A DNA stretch of 64,000 bases from assembly GCA_028583405.1 (NCBI GenBank), contig CM053258.1, positions 3,843,988 to 3,907,987 of the forward strand, read 5' to 3'. Shown here piece after piece: positions 1 through 16,746 of the stretch; positions within the stretch are counted from its first letter, which is position 1; every line of letters starts with the position of its first letter. Origin of the DNA: Pogonophryne albipinna (taxonomy: Eukaryota; Chordata; Actinopteri; Perciformes; Artedidraconidae). Under the pieces are notes generated by a model. The model was not told where the DNA came from. It searched no databases and saw only the letters and a program-made list of their open reading frames with translations. The translations under genes and the position numbers were made by a program.

Positions 1-1576
1 TTGTTCATTTGCATGTTTTTTGGCACATATGTGTTTTTATATTTGCTTAGAATTAGTTTTCTAAGCGCGCGTTTTGGGCCGTTTTAACGCGTCAGCCACC
101 ATATTTTTCTTTCGATTTTTTCCATCAAAAGTACTTAAAATACGAAGATACAAATAGATCTGCAGATACATTTTAAACATGATATGTTATGATCCACTTG
201 AGCATGATACAAAAGGAATACAAAGGAAGTAAATACATTCCCTAAAATATGAAATTACTCTTTTAAAACTAAGAAAGCTTGAAGTTTTCTCAGCTAATGC
301 AAAACTTCTTGTTAACAATCTTGCCCAGTATCTCCAACCTCTCTTGACCTCCTCCTCAATAAAGTCTGCTCACCTCGGGCAGGTTAGAAACTCAATGTTT
401 TGCTCAGAAACTCTACAGTCAGCCGGCTGAAGTGCTGCAGGAGCTGAAACTCTCCAACCTCCTACTCCTTCTGCATCTTCCCCGAACAAAAACAGAATTT
501 CTGAAAGCAGATATTTGTCAGACTGCGTGTTTCTCATTCTGTTGCTCTACAGTTGGTTAACTACAGGCTGCAGCAGGACTGATTTTTAAACAAGCATCGA
601 CTCGGGGAAAATGTAATAAAGTGACAGTTTCACTTGTATTGTAAAATGCTTGCATGCACAGGCCATTTTGCACACACGCGGCAAGTATAGTGTGGATGCA
701 GGTTGTGTGGATGTTCGTGAGCACACATGCACCCTGAGGAGTGTGTGAGCTGTAAAACTGGGTGTTGAAAATGCTTCTCTGCCTGCAAGTCTTAGCAGAG
801 AAATCAATGTACTTTTTGGAAAGTTTTCTCACAGGCGAATAAACATATTACTTTTTCATTTTGAGGAATAACTATAGATATGTAATGATTGAGCACGATG
901 ACTGAAACGCAATAACGTGTCGGTGTCATAGATCAGATGTGGTGTGCCTTCCTCACTGCAAAATCAATAATTGAACCACTCAAAGGTGAAATGTATAATA
1001 ATATAATCCTATAATCCATACAGATGGGTTTAATTTTATAAATATATTTTTACATTAGCACAGCGGGTGCTTTTAATTATAATTTCCTATCTAAGCTCTA
1101 TGGGTTAGTGTGCAGGATTAAGGATGATCTATATGCAGACATTTAATATCATTTTCCTAATAGGTGTTCACGAGTGTATCGTCTCCTAAAACTAAGAATG
1201 AACATGTTCTTATTAGCTTAGAACAAGCACAGGTAGATAAATCTCACACACTGCCATTAATCAGTCCATCATTTCTCTATAAAACCCTCACGTATATGTT
1301 ATGTTAGCTTGTGCTCTGTACTACAGTAGAGTGATATCTAAATGAGCAGAAATACAGTATGTGTGAACAGAAATATAATGTATAACTTGGAATAAATTGG
1401 AAAACTGAATGTGAAAAGCAGAATTGAAAATGTCATGTATGGAACTGAATGTGATCTTATGAGATGAATTATGAATTTGGTTGCTTCGATAGTGAATTGA
1501 TCCTCCTGTGATTCAACTAAACACTTCTGCAGTCATCTAAACTCCCACAAAGGCAGGCCAGGGTATCGTCTGCTCT
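1..1576. other. intergenic, no supported gene
   Basis: AT-rich sequence with only short chance reading frames. I see no splice-framed exon, RNA gene or transposon terminus. Confidence 0.5.
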
Positions 1577-2949
1577 TCAGTGACAACCCAGTCTCACGGC
1601 ATTTCGTGTTATAGTCACGAAATCAATTTAATCTATTGATTCGTGTTCACCAACACGATTTTCGCATTTTTTTCGTGTCACACAGAACGATTTTAAAAGC
1701 AATGTATTTCTATTGGTAGTATGTTTCGTGCCTGCACCACGTCTTTTTGTCCAGTCGGGTCTTGGAAGACCAGAAGCTGTGTGGTTCATAAAAACATTTT
1801 CTTACTCAATATCTCACCCTAAGCCTAACCCTTGTTGTGGCAGACGTCATTCTTTGGCGGGGGGCTCTAAGGCCCCCTCTGCCTCCGCGTGTCCTTTTGT
1901 GAATGGGTCAGATTAACAGAGGAAGAATTCACAGCAACCATTGGTAAAGTTATAACAAATATGCTGATTTAATGGCAAAAGATACAATAACACAACATCA
2001 CGAAGTAATCCGGATTACCCCGGCTCTGGTTCCTCCCGCCGGGAGATCTAACTTACTTTGTCTTGTCAGCAGGAGGAAGAGAGGGCGAACCAAAGACAGA
2101 GCAGGCTTACATACTACTAACAAAACAGGAGGAGGTGGCGTGTCGTAGCGAATCAGCGCGAGCCAGCAGAGGACCCGGAAACAAGAGTCTCTAGCAAAAC
2201 AAACACATCTGGTGTTTCGTATTACTGCAGCTTTCATACACACACACACACACACACATTCTGCAACATTCCAGAGACTTGAGTTGTGTCTAAAGAATAT
2301 TCCCTTGCTCACATCTTACTCCAAATACAATGTTTTACTCCTCATATTTCCAGCTTCTGGTTACACAGACTGCTATTATTAATACAAAGTAATTAAACAC
2401 ACACATATACCATTCAAGATATGTAGACTTCCCTGACATGCTGGAGATCTTAAGAAGAACGTCCCCTTCCCCCCCTTAGTGTCCTGTCCTGCATAACTGC
2501 ACCCCCTTTATGTTGTAGCAATTTAGTACCCACACATGAAAGAATACAGCAGAGAAGTCAATAGAATGCAACCACAGGCATTGCTCAGCACAATTAATAC
2601 ATACATTGATATATAAAAACACACTTCTTATATATCAGGGGACATTAAGATGAATATACCAGAAATACGCTGTATCAAACTTTCACTTCAAACTTTCAAG
2701 TTACTTCAATTTTCGCACACCCTATCCCTTTTATTTTAAATTGTATAATGTCTGAGTTTTTTTTGCCGCCCGCGAGGAAAATAAATGGCTCAGAGCCTCA
2801 GAATACTGAAATCTGTATTTTTTTTAAATCTATTTTTCCTTCTAATGTGTTATTATTTACATAGCTTTTTTTGTGTTGGTGAACACGAATCAAGAGATTA
2901 AATGTCGTGACTATAACAGGAAATGCCGTGAGACTGTGTTGTCAGTGAA
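1577..2949. mobile_element. DNA transposon with long terminal inverted repeats
   Basis: The left end (TCAGTGACAACCCAGTCTCA, from about 1577) is the near-complement of the right end (TGAGACTGTGTTGTCAGTGA, ending about 2949). The inverted match runs for about 75 bp and includes CACGGCATTT and ATTCGTGTTCACCAACAC, with a few mismatches. The interior has no transposase-like frame, so this is a non-autonomous copy. A short (AC)n run lies near 2238-2259. Part of the interior (about 1915-2700) may be a second nested element, but I found no clean ends for it. The superfamily is not assigned because no target-site duplication is clear. Confidence 0.75.
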
Positions 2950-4666
2950 CGTGATGTTAGCCGTGCTAGCGTTATGTTAGCTTTGTGTCCTGTTGCGTTA
3001 GCTTGATCTGCCAGCAGCTGTCAGGTTAGCTGACATTGCAAACTAGCACGCCAAGAATGCAAATATAATTTGTTCTCTGTAATATTTGTCACCACCAGCA
3101 GTTTTCACACAGGAGGAAAGCAGCTTATGTTCAAGGTAACGCCAACAGCCAATGTTCAAGGTATAACAGAAACATAATGTGACAAATGACTGCACCGAGC
3201 GAGTCATAAGTAGAGCTGGTGGTGTTACTTTTCAAATGATTAGCCTACAGTTAGGAGGAAGATGTGCCAGTGTGCGGTGAAGTGAAGTGTGCAGCAGATT
3301 CCTGGCATGGCCTCCTAAACGTTCACATCCCCTCTGAACTTACACTGAACTTCTCTCTTTTTCTTCCTGACGCTAAGTCATTTGTCTTTTAGAAAGTATT
3401 GATCTTTCTCTCCCTGGTGCAGCTATGAATAAATCACCAGAAAGTGACAGAGAGAGGCTGCTGTGTCTGGCAGATGCTTAAGGACTGAGGAAGAGGAGGA
3501 GGAAGAGGAGCTGGAGGAGGCTGACTTTCAGCTGGCCTGTTTGAAACACGGGACGCCAGGTCGCTATCACAGCTGCAGAGTTGGCCTGGAACAATGGAGA
3601 AAAAATGACAGAATTTGTGGATTATTCCTGAACGTGTGTCTCTGACAAAAAACAGGGATAAATCAAGTCATGTAACCCAACTACTAGTGTATGTGACAGC
3701 ATCAACAGTACCTTTGAGTTCACTTTCCATCAAATGTGCTTATTTACTATTTTTCGATTAATTTGCAAGATGTGAGGTCGATCTATTATTTGAAAATACA
3801 AGTATATTAATAATGCATGTCAAGGTCTTTCATTTCATTTGGCCATGCCTATGTTCCCTTGGTTTGGGAAGTTACTGTACACATGTGATTGTAAACATAG
3901 ATATACTTGCCTATTTACATAATTATATAATTAGCTGATAGGACAACAAAGAAACAAATGATAGCCAGCTAGAATAGAGAAAATTGGGTTTTTGGAATAT
4001 CAATATTATGCACAAATAAACATGCATTCTGTTCACGTTACCCTTTTACAGGAAAATCAATTTCGAAGTCTGCCAGTGTTGTTCGGCTGTAGCGCTGCAG
4101 CTGTTAGCATCTGTTAGCAGCTGTTAGCATCTGGTAAGAGTCTCTCACTCTTCCTCTGCCCTCCCTTTCCGCTCACCTACTGTATGACCCTACGTATACA
4201 CTCTGTGCATCTAATCACCACCACAAAGTGTTAAAAATAATATATATAGATATAACATGCCAACAATAAACATAGATGTCAATGTGTTTTTAAATGAGAT
4301 TAACAACCACACGTTTCCACATACTTAATGGTGTCAATCAACTGGTGCCAAAAAATTCACTTTTTGAGTCATAAGCAATTATATTTTTGTAATACAAATA
4401 CAACTTCAGGTTACTTTATTGAATATGCACAATACAACGTACTCTGGTTGTGCCATTTCCTAAAAGAGGACATCATTTGCAAAAGGCGGATTTAGCGTTA
4501 GTGTGTTTAGCGTCAGAGTTTTTTCTTCAGGGTCAGTGGTGTATTTCATCACCCCCCCCCCCCCCCTTCACTCCATCAGTGAGGTGGATTTACGTTTGTG
4601 CTGAGTAAGCACTACTCCAAACACACCCCGCCAAATCAAATGTCACACCAGCTCCTGGGGTATTAA

Positions 4667-4667
<1 letters not shown>
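2950..4667. other. intergenic, no supported gene
   Basis: No convincing gene. A small Glu-rich frame at 3463-3645 has no supporting splice context or recognised motif. A poly-C run of about 15 lies at 4552-4566. Confidence 0.45.

Positions 4668-4759
<92 letters not shown>
4668..4759. repeat. (AC)n microsatellite
   Basis: Uninterrupted AC dinucleotides for about 92 bp, ending at AAAGAGAGG. Confidence 0.97.
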
Positions 4760-4761
<2 letters not shown>

Positions 4762-5039
4762 GAGAGGAAAGGTCACTTAGGAAGTTTGATGAAGTTTTCC
4801 TGAGCAAGTTGTTTCTCACTCTTAACAGTATGCCTCTTCCCCTTTTAATGCCTTTGTGAGTAAGGTTCTCTTAGTGCATGTTTGTAATTAAAGACACCTT
4901 TTACAAGGTTAGTCCTTCTTAAAAAGTCATCCTGTGCATTGCTCAAACCCAAATAACTTTAAAAATGTTTTCAGACATTTCTCAACAGGGCCATAACTTT
5001 GTTGAACACTTTTTTGGAGATAAATCATTGAATTTGTCT

Positions 5040-5350
5040 TGAAGTGGACATATTAGGTTCATATTGATTTCCCCCTCTGTCTGAAACCAGAGCCAAGTCT
5101 GCTCTGATTGGTTAAATGGCCGGCTCTGTTGTGATTGGTGAACCACTTAGAGATGTCCCGCCCCTTAGCGTATCACGTGCAAAAGCACTAGTGTTACATA
5201 GTGATTTCATTATGTCACGATGTTACCGAAGTAAATAAAGGAGTCCAATTATAGAGTTTCAGGAAGGGGAAACTCCCTCTGGAGGAGACATTGGGATTTA
5301 AGCCTTTGCAGACCATTTACATGCACAAAAACCTATATAACACACTACAG
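5040..5350. repeat. MITE-family fragment, degraded
   Basis: The stretch with AGCCAAGTCTGCTCTGATTGG, then ACTCCCTCTGGAGGAG and TTTACATGCACAAAAACC, resembles pieces at 20863-21063 and 39600-39725. It is therefore a dispersed repeat related to the AGGGGACC-type MITEs seen elsewhere here. The ends are not defined. Confidence 0.45.
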
Positions 5351-6003
5351 GAAAGAGAAAACCCCAAAAAGCGTATCTTTAAATAAATGAAACTGTGTGT
5401 AATAACCATATTTTCAAGAGCTATGGAACTTTTCCTTTTGACGAAATGGTGCAGCCATAGAAAACGTGGGTCCTGGGTATTTCTCTCAGTTCTAAAATGA
5501 AAGTGGAAAACTGGATGTGATTGAGAGGCTGCAGCGAAAAGATGAGACACAAGTGGATCGAGTGTCTTTCAAAAGCAGCCATTTTAATCCAAACAACGAT
5601 ACTTAATGACGTGAACTGATGTACACAAACAGACATGACCTCTTACTGTTCGTTTTTCATTTTTTTTTTTACCAGGATCTCATTGAGATTAAAAATCTCA
5701 GAGGCCCAAGATAGGTAGCAGATAGGTAACATTCATAGAAATGTGGAGTCGTCTTGATGCCTAGAATATACATTAAAAGTAGGGCAACATAAATAAATGA
5801 AAAAGTTCATTTATAAAAAGGCATCCAGAAATGTATGGACCGTTTCAGATGAAGACATTCACAATTGACCATTCTTAAAACAGGATAAATCACATCAAAC
5901 ATACAAAAACATACCAATCTCGGTTTACTTTGTATTTTCTCTAAATTCATTGCATGTTTTTTTGTCATTCCTATTTTTATGGTTGTTTGAAATGTTTTCT
6001 TAA

Positions 6004-6628
6004 CCATCCTATTGTCTTCGTTTCCCCCTTACTTTGGTGTTCGCGGTCAAATTTGACCGGTCCTGTTTAAACTGCTATTACATTTACACAAAAACCATTA
6101 GTCATCACCACATTTCATTTAACACCCTTTCAAACTGTATATTGTATCAGACTACTGGTACACATTAAGAACTGCAGTAAATATACAAAGAATAGACACT
6201 GAACATGTATTGCGTGTGCCAGGTGTGATCCATGTGGGGGGATGGGCACATAAGAGATGTGTCAATTTGTTATGTGTGTGTGTGTGTGTTTGTGTGTGCC
6301 AGGTGTGATTCACATGGGGGGATGGGCACATAAGGGGGGGGGGGGGGGAACACATCTAGAGTGTGTGTGTGTGTGTGTTTTATCTGATCCGGATGGTTAC
6401 TAATTCCTTTTCTTTATGGCGGTCATGTTTGACCGGGAACACCATGGGTTTTACAAAGTTGACTAAATCATCCAAAATTCAATGAAAGTGCTGATCAGCA
6501 ATTTATATGTTCAAATGTCGACTGTGAAGGATATCATGAAGCCTTAATGCAATCGAATGTAAAACAAAAAAGTTATGATTGATGAAAGTAGTAAATCGGT
6601 TAGATTTGACCCGAAGACAACAGGAGGG
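6004..6628. mobile_element. piggyBac-like MITE with TTAA target duplication
   Basis: The element is flanked by TTAA at 6000-6003 and 6629-6632. The terminal inverted repeats are CCATCCTATTGTCTTCG (left) and CGAAGACAACAGGAGGG (right). It has no coding capacity. Inside are GGTCAAATTTGACCGG, short (GT)n runs and a G16-17 homopolymer near 6336-6352. TTAA duplication with CC(C/A) termini is the hallmark of piggyBac-type elements. A shorter relative lies at 30074-30489. Confidence 0.8.
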
Positions 6629-6632
6629 TTAA

Positions 6633-7735
6633 AGTGTATTTAGAAAACCGCTTTATACATTAAATTAAATATTATCATCTTGCATTATCATTTGGCTTTT
6701 TTTTATTGTGCATATACCAAAGTATTAGACGAATAACAATTCTGACTTGATGGTACTGGAGTAAAAAATGAATAGCATTATAATTCATCCTCTGGGATCG
6801 GGAACGATTATTAAAATGTTTCCAGGAGCTGTTGAGACAATTCAGTCGTGACTAAAGTGGTTTAAAATAGCTACATTTCCTGATAGGATGTTAACCCACT
6901 ATAGAGAAAGACAGAAGACGGAGACTAATGGACAGCAAGGCTCAAAACAACAACAAAAAAGCCGCTCAGACAAAAACTAATCTCATCCGTCTGCACCAGA
7001 TTTCAGTCAGGAAATGGGTTTCTTTCTCTCTTCATCGATTCTTCTTTCTCTTTCACCTTGTCTTGTTATTTCCATCACTCCCTCCTTCACTTGGATGAAT
7101 AGATAGAAATGAAAAAACAAACAAGGCGCAGTCCTCCTGAAGATATTTGTTTCCCGCTATGTAGAAAAACACTCTAGCAAAGAGAACAAAATGAAGAGAA
7201 ATAAGTTAGAAGTCCCCTTTTGTTTTCACACAAATGGTACTCAAGAACTAAAATCATAATCTTGAGATGTGTCTTTTTTGGTGGATTTGGTAACTCAAAG
7301 TGAACGCTGGTGACACTTAACATTTGTGTATAATATATTCCTAAAACGGGGAATAAGCCAACCACAAAATCACTAATATCTTCTATGTTAATGCTTCTTT
7401 TTCCTGAGAATCCCAAGCATTGTTCACTCAAGCTACTTTTTACTATTATTTTAGAATGTGGCATTTATCTTAAACCTGACGGCAGAAAATATGCATGCTA
7501 CGTTAAGTTTCTGTACTGTTTTTATCCGAAGTTCATATCCGCATATCATGTATTTTGCTATGTTTGTAAAATGTAATTTTCTTAAATGCTTTATGTTAGG
7601 GACTGTGGATGGAAATGAGCTCAAAGCTAAATCTGGCACTGTTACGCTTGACACATTTTAAGTGTTCATTACTGTGCATTGTCCCCGCCAAATAAACGAT
7701 TAATTAATTAATTAAATTCAATTAATGTCTTTCAT
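6633..7735. other. intergenic, nothing recognised
   Basis: Overlapping short frames on both strands around 7174-7661 show no domain, splice or codon-bias signal. Confidence 0.45.
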
Positions 7736-7737
7736 TT

Positions 7738-7799
7738 TTCGAAAGCACTTTGAATTGCCTTGTGTTGAAAAGTGCTATATAAATAAACTTGCCTTGCCT
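7738..7799 (+). mobile_element. LINE 3' tail fragment
   Basis: The segment with AAAGCACTTTGAATTGCC, then GCTATATAAATAAACTTGCC and a short (TTGCC)n tail, is the reverse complement of the 3' end of the L2-like LINE at 55126-59821. It is a severely 5'-truncated copy of the same family. Confidence 0.8.
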
Positions 7800-7860
7800 G
7801 TGACAGTCAATCAACATCTTAATCTAACATCTTTGCAAAAAGGTAATTGAGCATTCTCAC

Positions 7861-9298
7861 CTGAGCAGACGTCATTGAGTTCTTGATTGACTTCTTCCTG
7901 TACTTTGAGGAGGAGAACGTCCTGCAGGATCTCCTGCTGCTGCTCCTCAGCCTCCACCCCGAGGAGCTCCAGGTGATGGTCCTTCAGCCTCAGCAACACC
8001 CGGCCTGGAAGACAGCCCTCATTGATTCATAAACTGGATGTGTGTGTACAGTACAATCTCTCTACAAATTCTGTCTAAAAAAGTCTGAACAATTCTGACT
8101 TTTTCTCAAAATTCTGACTTTTTCTCAAAATCCTTACTTTTTCTCAAAATCCTTACTTTTTCTCAAAATGCTTACTTTTTCTCAAAATCCTTACTTTTTC
8201 TCAAAATGCTTACTTTTTCTCAAAGTCCTGACTTTTAGTTAAAATCTCAAAATTCTTACATTCTCTCAAAATGACTTTTTCTCAAAATCCTGACTTTTTC
8301 TTAAAATCTCAAAATTCTGACTTTTTCTCAAAATCCTTACTTTTTCTCAAAATTCTGACTTTCTCAAAATTCTGACTTTTTCTCAAAGTCCTGACTTTTT
8401 CTTAAAATCTCAATCATCACTCGTCCCCGGCTTGAGCTTCAATCTCAGGATCCAGAATGGAAGTAGTCATCACATACAGAGCATCAACTAGTTCCTGAAC
8501 AGTGTCCTTCACATGCTGATATCCAAGAGAGGGAGTTACACAGTCACAAGATGGAGGAATAGAAAGCAGTATTCAATGTTTACTTCAGATTAGCTCCACG
8601 TCAGAAATGAGCATGCTTGTCATATGTCTCTCTCCATAGAGGCTGAATCATCATGTTAATCACATAGCTATCATATGCCTAAAACAGTCCTGATGCTCTT
8701 CTAGGTAATCAGACATCCTGTCATGTTCACAGCTACAGTTGGGATACCTTTGTTATCATGTTGCTCTCATACTGGAAGAGGACATTCAGTATTTCCCCAA
8801 CAGATCTTATCTTCAATTAACTGTGCAAACAAAGCAGGTTGAGTGTGATGCATGACTTGATACCTGATATGGCGTGTTTAATTATGGCTTTTTGGAGCGT
8901 GTCCATCTTGGCCGGGTGATAACCCTGCATCCACTCCAACACTTCTTCCACCGACCACGATGACACGCGCTTCGACAGGCCCATCACTCTGCAACACAGC
9001 AGGAGGAGCACACTCTGGAAATACAAAACCACAATAGATAAGATCAACATGTTAACTCGTTTACTACAGAACGGCAAATTTACGTTTGGCCAATTGATGG
9101 ATAAGAAACATAAGCTGTCAGATATGAAATACTCCAATTACAAAAATGTTTGAAAGAAGTATTTGTGTAACCATCTATCATAGCTTTGTCACTTCATGAT
9201 TCAACAATGACCTAATGTACTTACAGCAGATCAAGCCTGAGGTCAAATAAACAGGGTCGAATCATTAGATTGAGGTTTGCAGCAACACTGGCAAAAAG
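7861..9298 (-). CDS. SAM-domain protein, SAMD12-like (partial, three exons)
   Basis: Three exons join in one open frame on the - strand. Exon 9298-9225 follows TTGGCGTTTTCAG and ends at gtaagt (phase 2). Exon 8988-8864 follows CTGCTGTGTTGCAG and ends at gtatca (phase 1). Exon 8004-7861 follows CTGTCTTCCAG and ends at gtgaga (phase 1). The last two encode a complete sterile alpha motif: SSWSVEEVLEWM, then AIIKHAISG, then RVLLRLKDHHLELLGVE and EILQDVLLLKVQEEV. SAM domains are five-helix protein-interaction modules. The pattern resembles SAMD12, but I cannot name the orthologue with confidence. Only one frame of exon 9298-9225 is open, and it is the frame that joins the next exon. Further 5' and 3' exons are not identified. 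The gene faces away from scara5, about 8 kb apart. Confidence 0.7.
8090..8413. repeat. minisatellite, unit about 19-20 bp
   Basis: Degenerate tandem copies of TTCTGACTTTTTCTCAAAA and CCTTACTTTTTCTCAAAA, about 16 copies, in the intron between the two SAM-encoding exons. Confidence 0.9.
8417..8820 (-). CDS. two candidate exons of unassigned protein, terminal stop
   Basis: Segment 8515-8417 follows an acceptor-like CTCTCTTGGATATCAG. It reads 32 protein-like codons (HVKDTVQELVDALYVM, then ILDPEIEAQAGDE) and ends in TGA. Upstream, 8820-8748 follows CTGCTTTGTTTGCACAG and ends at gtatcc. In the frame that joins the terminal exon it reads EILNVLFQYESNMITK, but that frame has a TAA near its start. 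Both lie between the two SAM exons and cannot join exon 8988-8864 in frame. They may be an alternative 3' end, exons of another gene, or a decayed copy. The protein is not recognised. Confidence 0.3.
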
Positions 9299-9746
9299 CT
9301 GAAAACGCCAAAGATTACTTCATTAATATAATAATTAGAGTCACTTAATATTCTTTTCTATTCTTCATGTTTAACATTCAAAGTGAAACTTAAAGACACA
9401 TCACTTATTGTGTGTCAGGCTGCAATTAAGTGTTATTTGTAAGCAATTAATCACTCAATATTTGTTTTGTTTTTTAAACAGAACTGAAGAAATAGCGGGA
9501 GAAAACATTCTGTAAGAGCAATAGTTTGTGTTTCATGTAAATTGTCATTAACTTCTTTAAAGATTTGACAGACCATTTTATCCAGAAGAAAATAAATAAC
9601 AGCCACATGATCTCAACAGAAAGAAGTACAGTTATTTAAATAAGGTATGAACGTGAAAAGCGTTCCCGTGATTATTGAAGTTCACCTCACCAGAGTTTAA
9701 GTATACTTGTATCACATTGAACAAGCAGTTGTCCCTCTGCAGGATC

Positions 9747-10200
9747 TTAAGGGGCCGACACACCAAACTGACACCAAAGAACACGTCCCGACGGAACACG
9801 ACTGTTGTGTCGCCTCACGTCTCCTTGGCCAACAGTCACACTGGAACACACCGCAAAGACTTCACCCGACGGCCAAGTAGCACGTACGAACTGCGAAATA
9901 ACTCTCCTTACCAGCAGGCGGCGGTTTTGCGGTATGTGCGGTTTTGCCCAGGGCGCATTAGCCGAGGACATTGTTTTCTGTTGTCCATCAAACGTAAGGA
10001 AATGTCAACACTTGAGATTAAATGGCCTTACCAAGATGGTGACAAATATCGCGTTGAGGGATCCCTCAGAGCTGAAAATAGCAGCAAGGTGACATCCACC
10101 AACTCCGACACCAAGTCAGAAAAGTTCTCCCAAAAAGTTTCTTTAGCCTGCGGTTCTTCTGGTTTTCCTCCCAGCTATATCCTCCTGGGCTGAAAACCTG
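9747..10200. repeat. repeat-like fragment (GGGGCCGACACACCAAAC)
   Basis: Begins AAGGGGCCGACACACCAAAC and is unusually GC-rich and CG-rich compared with its surroundings. The start resembles the termini of dispersed fish DNA repeats. Frames cross it in three registers, which suggests a non-coding repeat and not a gene. The right end is not defined. Confidence 0.35.
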
Positions 10201-12839
10201 CTAAACTGTTGATGTGACCTTTTCAGCAGACCAGTCTGGATATTGGGGTATAAATATGTAATTTCCTGTGTTAATTAAAGGGGATGCGTGATTGGCTGGT
10301 GCAATAACGAGGTCCCAGCAGAGTAATTGACATACAGACGGTGAAGACCTTTACACCGGGGGAAAGACACGGAGGAAACTTACAACTGGAGTCAGGTCGA
10401 GTGTAAAGGAGGAAATCTCACGGCTGATTTTATGCCTATGGACAGCATTTCCTAAACTATATGACTCCCAAACTGGGCTGATATCTTCAGGGAAATAAAG
10501 TGGATGTGTAGCCTCTTGTCTTGCTCTGAAGCATTCATTTATGTCACCCAGTTACAAGTAAACCAGGACTTGTAAACAGAAGTAATATACGGGAACAAGA
10601 AAGGTGTGGAAATTGGCTTTTTGAAGGTGATTTTACCATCCTGTACTATAACTGCAACTTATTAATTAATGTCCACAACTTCATCCAAATGGATGTGTTT
10701 AAATATTTATGAAACACACGTCTGCTGCCCGGGCTACTTCTACTTTGAACGTTTTATTGAGCTTTAGGGTAGCGACGTTGAAGTGAATTTTTGGGCAGCT
10801 ATTCAGGTTTGACTTGGCATCTTGATTTAATATAGCAAACGGAACTGTATTAAAAGTATAATGCAGAGAAGTGGTACCAGGTAGGTGTTTTAAACAGAAA
10901 GCAGTGTATTAATATCACTCTGGGTGATTTGAAAAACCCTTTAAAACATATTTCCATATAACTTCAAAATATGTTACATGGATGGATGTTTTCTAAAGCA
11001 GAAATGGGTGTATTTAGATTTGTCTTATGTCTTATTTAATATATAATGCCTGAGCTTCAGTATTAGTAGAAAAATAAAAAAAATTCTGATACCATAGTTG
11101 AGGAATTTAAACATTTCTATCTCCAACACTAATTTCATAAATAAAAAAAGTGAAATGTTGCCTAAACACAAACAGTCATACAATGTGCATTAATCACTAC
11201 AGTCTGAAATTGGCTAAATCAAGATGTAATCCTGAACATGTCTTAACAAAAAGACAAAATAAAGAACAACCAGAGTTCACATGGGAACCAAAACCAGACG
11301 TAATGTTCTAACAGGACACAGATTCAAGATGCATCCTTCATGCTTCCTAAAGTGTGATTCTACCATCTTGTGGTGCCTTGCAGAATTACTTCATCTCTTG
11401 AACAAGCCTTAAAATGTTACAGTTGAGTTGTACAAGTTCAGAGACTTCATTTGTTTGCAGCCTTTCTTAGCCTGATGCAATCTCGATTTGATGCACTCGT
11501 TCTACAACGGTAGCAAGTTAGGGCTGATTTTTATGTTAATAATTATAAGTGTTTAAAGCATGAATTCATTAAAAGAGGACTATTTAAGAATATATTAAGA
11601 GTTGTGTATAAGCTTTTTATAAACTCGTCATTCATCACTTCATTGAAAACTGCATTGCATACACACACACTTCGTTCAAATGTTGATTTAAGAAGTATAA
11701 AATGTGGTTGAAAATGTTGGCATTTCGACCAAATAACATGTTTTCTTAAATGCAGGGAAATGCCGAATTGAAGCAGTTACTCTCAGACGTATTTTCTGTG
11801 ATATAGCAGTTTTCCATCTGTTTTGGTAAATGAAGCCTGGTGGAAATGTAATAAATATGAATGTAATTTGGCGTGTTGCCTGAGTACGTGGGAAGAGATA
11901 CGGCCCGCACACAGAGGGATTACAGTCACCCATCAACAACTGCATTTCATAACACCAAACATCCTTAACAGCAGGTGAAACTAAACACTTACGTCTTAAT
12001 ACACTTTAAGTAGGTAGAAAGTTATATTTACCTTCAGTCAGTTGTCTGTTTTTAACAGAATATTCCTCTACCTGTTGAAGTGTAACGTTCAGGTAACACA
12101 AAAAACATTCCTTTTCCCGGATCCGCCCACTAAGGTGCAGCTGCACGTGATGCCTTCAGTGCTGTCAGGAATATCTGTATTGCACGTGCATCATAACGAA
12201 TTCCCTTTTCAATACTGTATCTTTGTAGCTTTAAGTCCCCTAAGAAACTCTTCCGTCCTTCATTCCTGTGTAAGTTGTTCATTATTGGGGTAATTCCATT
12301 ACAAATAAATCCAACAGGGCGTAAGAAACGTTTCACCTTGAGTGCCTCACCAACTCACTTTTGTTGTGAATTGGTGTTAGTGGTACATATAAGGCTACTT
12401 GCTACACAGTACACTACTTTTCTCTTGAAGGTGTGAGTTATTATAAAAAATGTATACAATAAAAATTAAGAACTAGAATATTGGAGCTGTCGTGTTTATG
12501 TACAACTTCTTGACTATATTGATTGGTGTTGATGGGCTCATGAAGGCACCACCAAATTAGGTCAGTAGTCCTAATAGTGTATGTTAAGGCCAAAAACTAA
12601 TATGTATGTCCCTTTCCTTTTTCCAGTTTCTGTTTCAAGTTCCATTTAAAACTTTTTCAGATAGCATAAAACGTTTAGGTCAAATAATATGCCATCTTCA
12701 CCCAACAGGGGGCGCAAATGTGGTCTCTTTCTCCCCCTCTCTTCTGCACCAGCTGCTCGGCTGCAGAGAAAACTACAGCTGGAGTTTTGTGATGGTCACG
12801 TGATGATGTTGTCAGTATATTACTCCCAATGTTTCAGCG
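10201..12839. other. intergenic, nothing recognised
   Basis: AT-rich. Small frames at 11688-11945, 12042-12336 and 12606-12803 lack any domain or splice support. Confidence 0.45.
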
Positions 12840-13044
12840 TGTTCGCTTCTATAGAGCACTGAGAGAGTGTGCATGGTGCAGTGTTCCCCTCTGCCTGCAG
12901 TCTGTTCTTCACTTTTTAAAGCATTGTTGAACTCTTTGACAGCTGAAAAAAAACCTGGAGTTAAAGCAACTAGAAGCTACTTTTTGAGAGGAATTATGAG
13001 ACACGTGGAGCTGTGATTTTGTTTACCAATTGACAGCTGACAAG
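12840..13044 (+). promoter_or_regulatory. scara5: candidate scara5 non-coding exon 1 / promoter region
   Basis: A guess from context. The scara5 start codon lies only 10 nt into its exon (acceptor at 17210), so at least one non-coding exon must lie upstream. The segment ending TGACAGCTGACAAG at 13044 is followed by a good donor, gtgaga, and nearby sequence includes GGTCACGTGATG at about 12794. No TATA box or CpG island is clear. Confidence 0.22.

Positions 13045-16746
<3,702 letters not shown>

Noticed and set aside
3463..3645. Glu-rich frame, possible exon
   Set aside because: Low-complexity GAG/GAA run, no partner exon and no domain.
9675..10193. 172-codon frame
   Set aside because: Overlaps open frames in two other registers in a repeat-like CG-rich block; no known domain.
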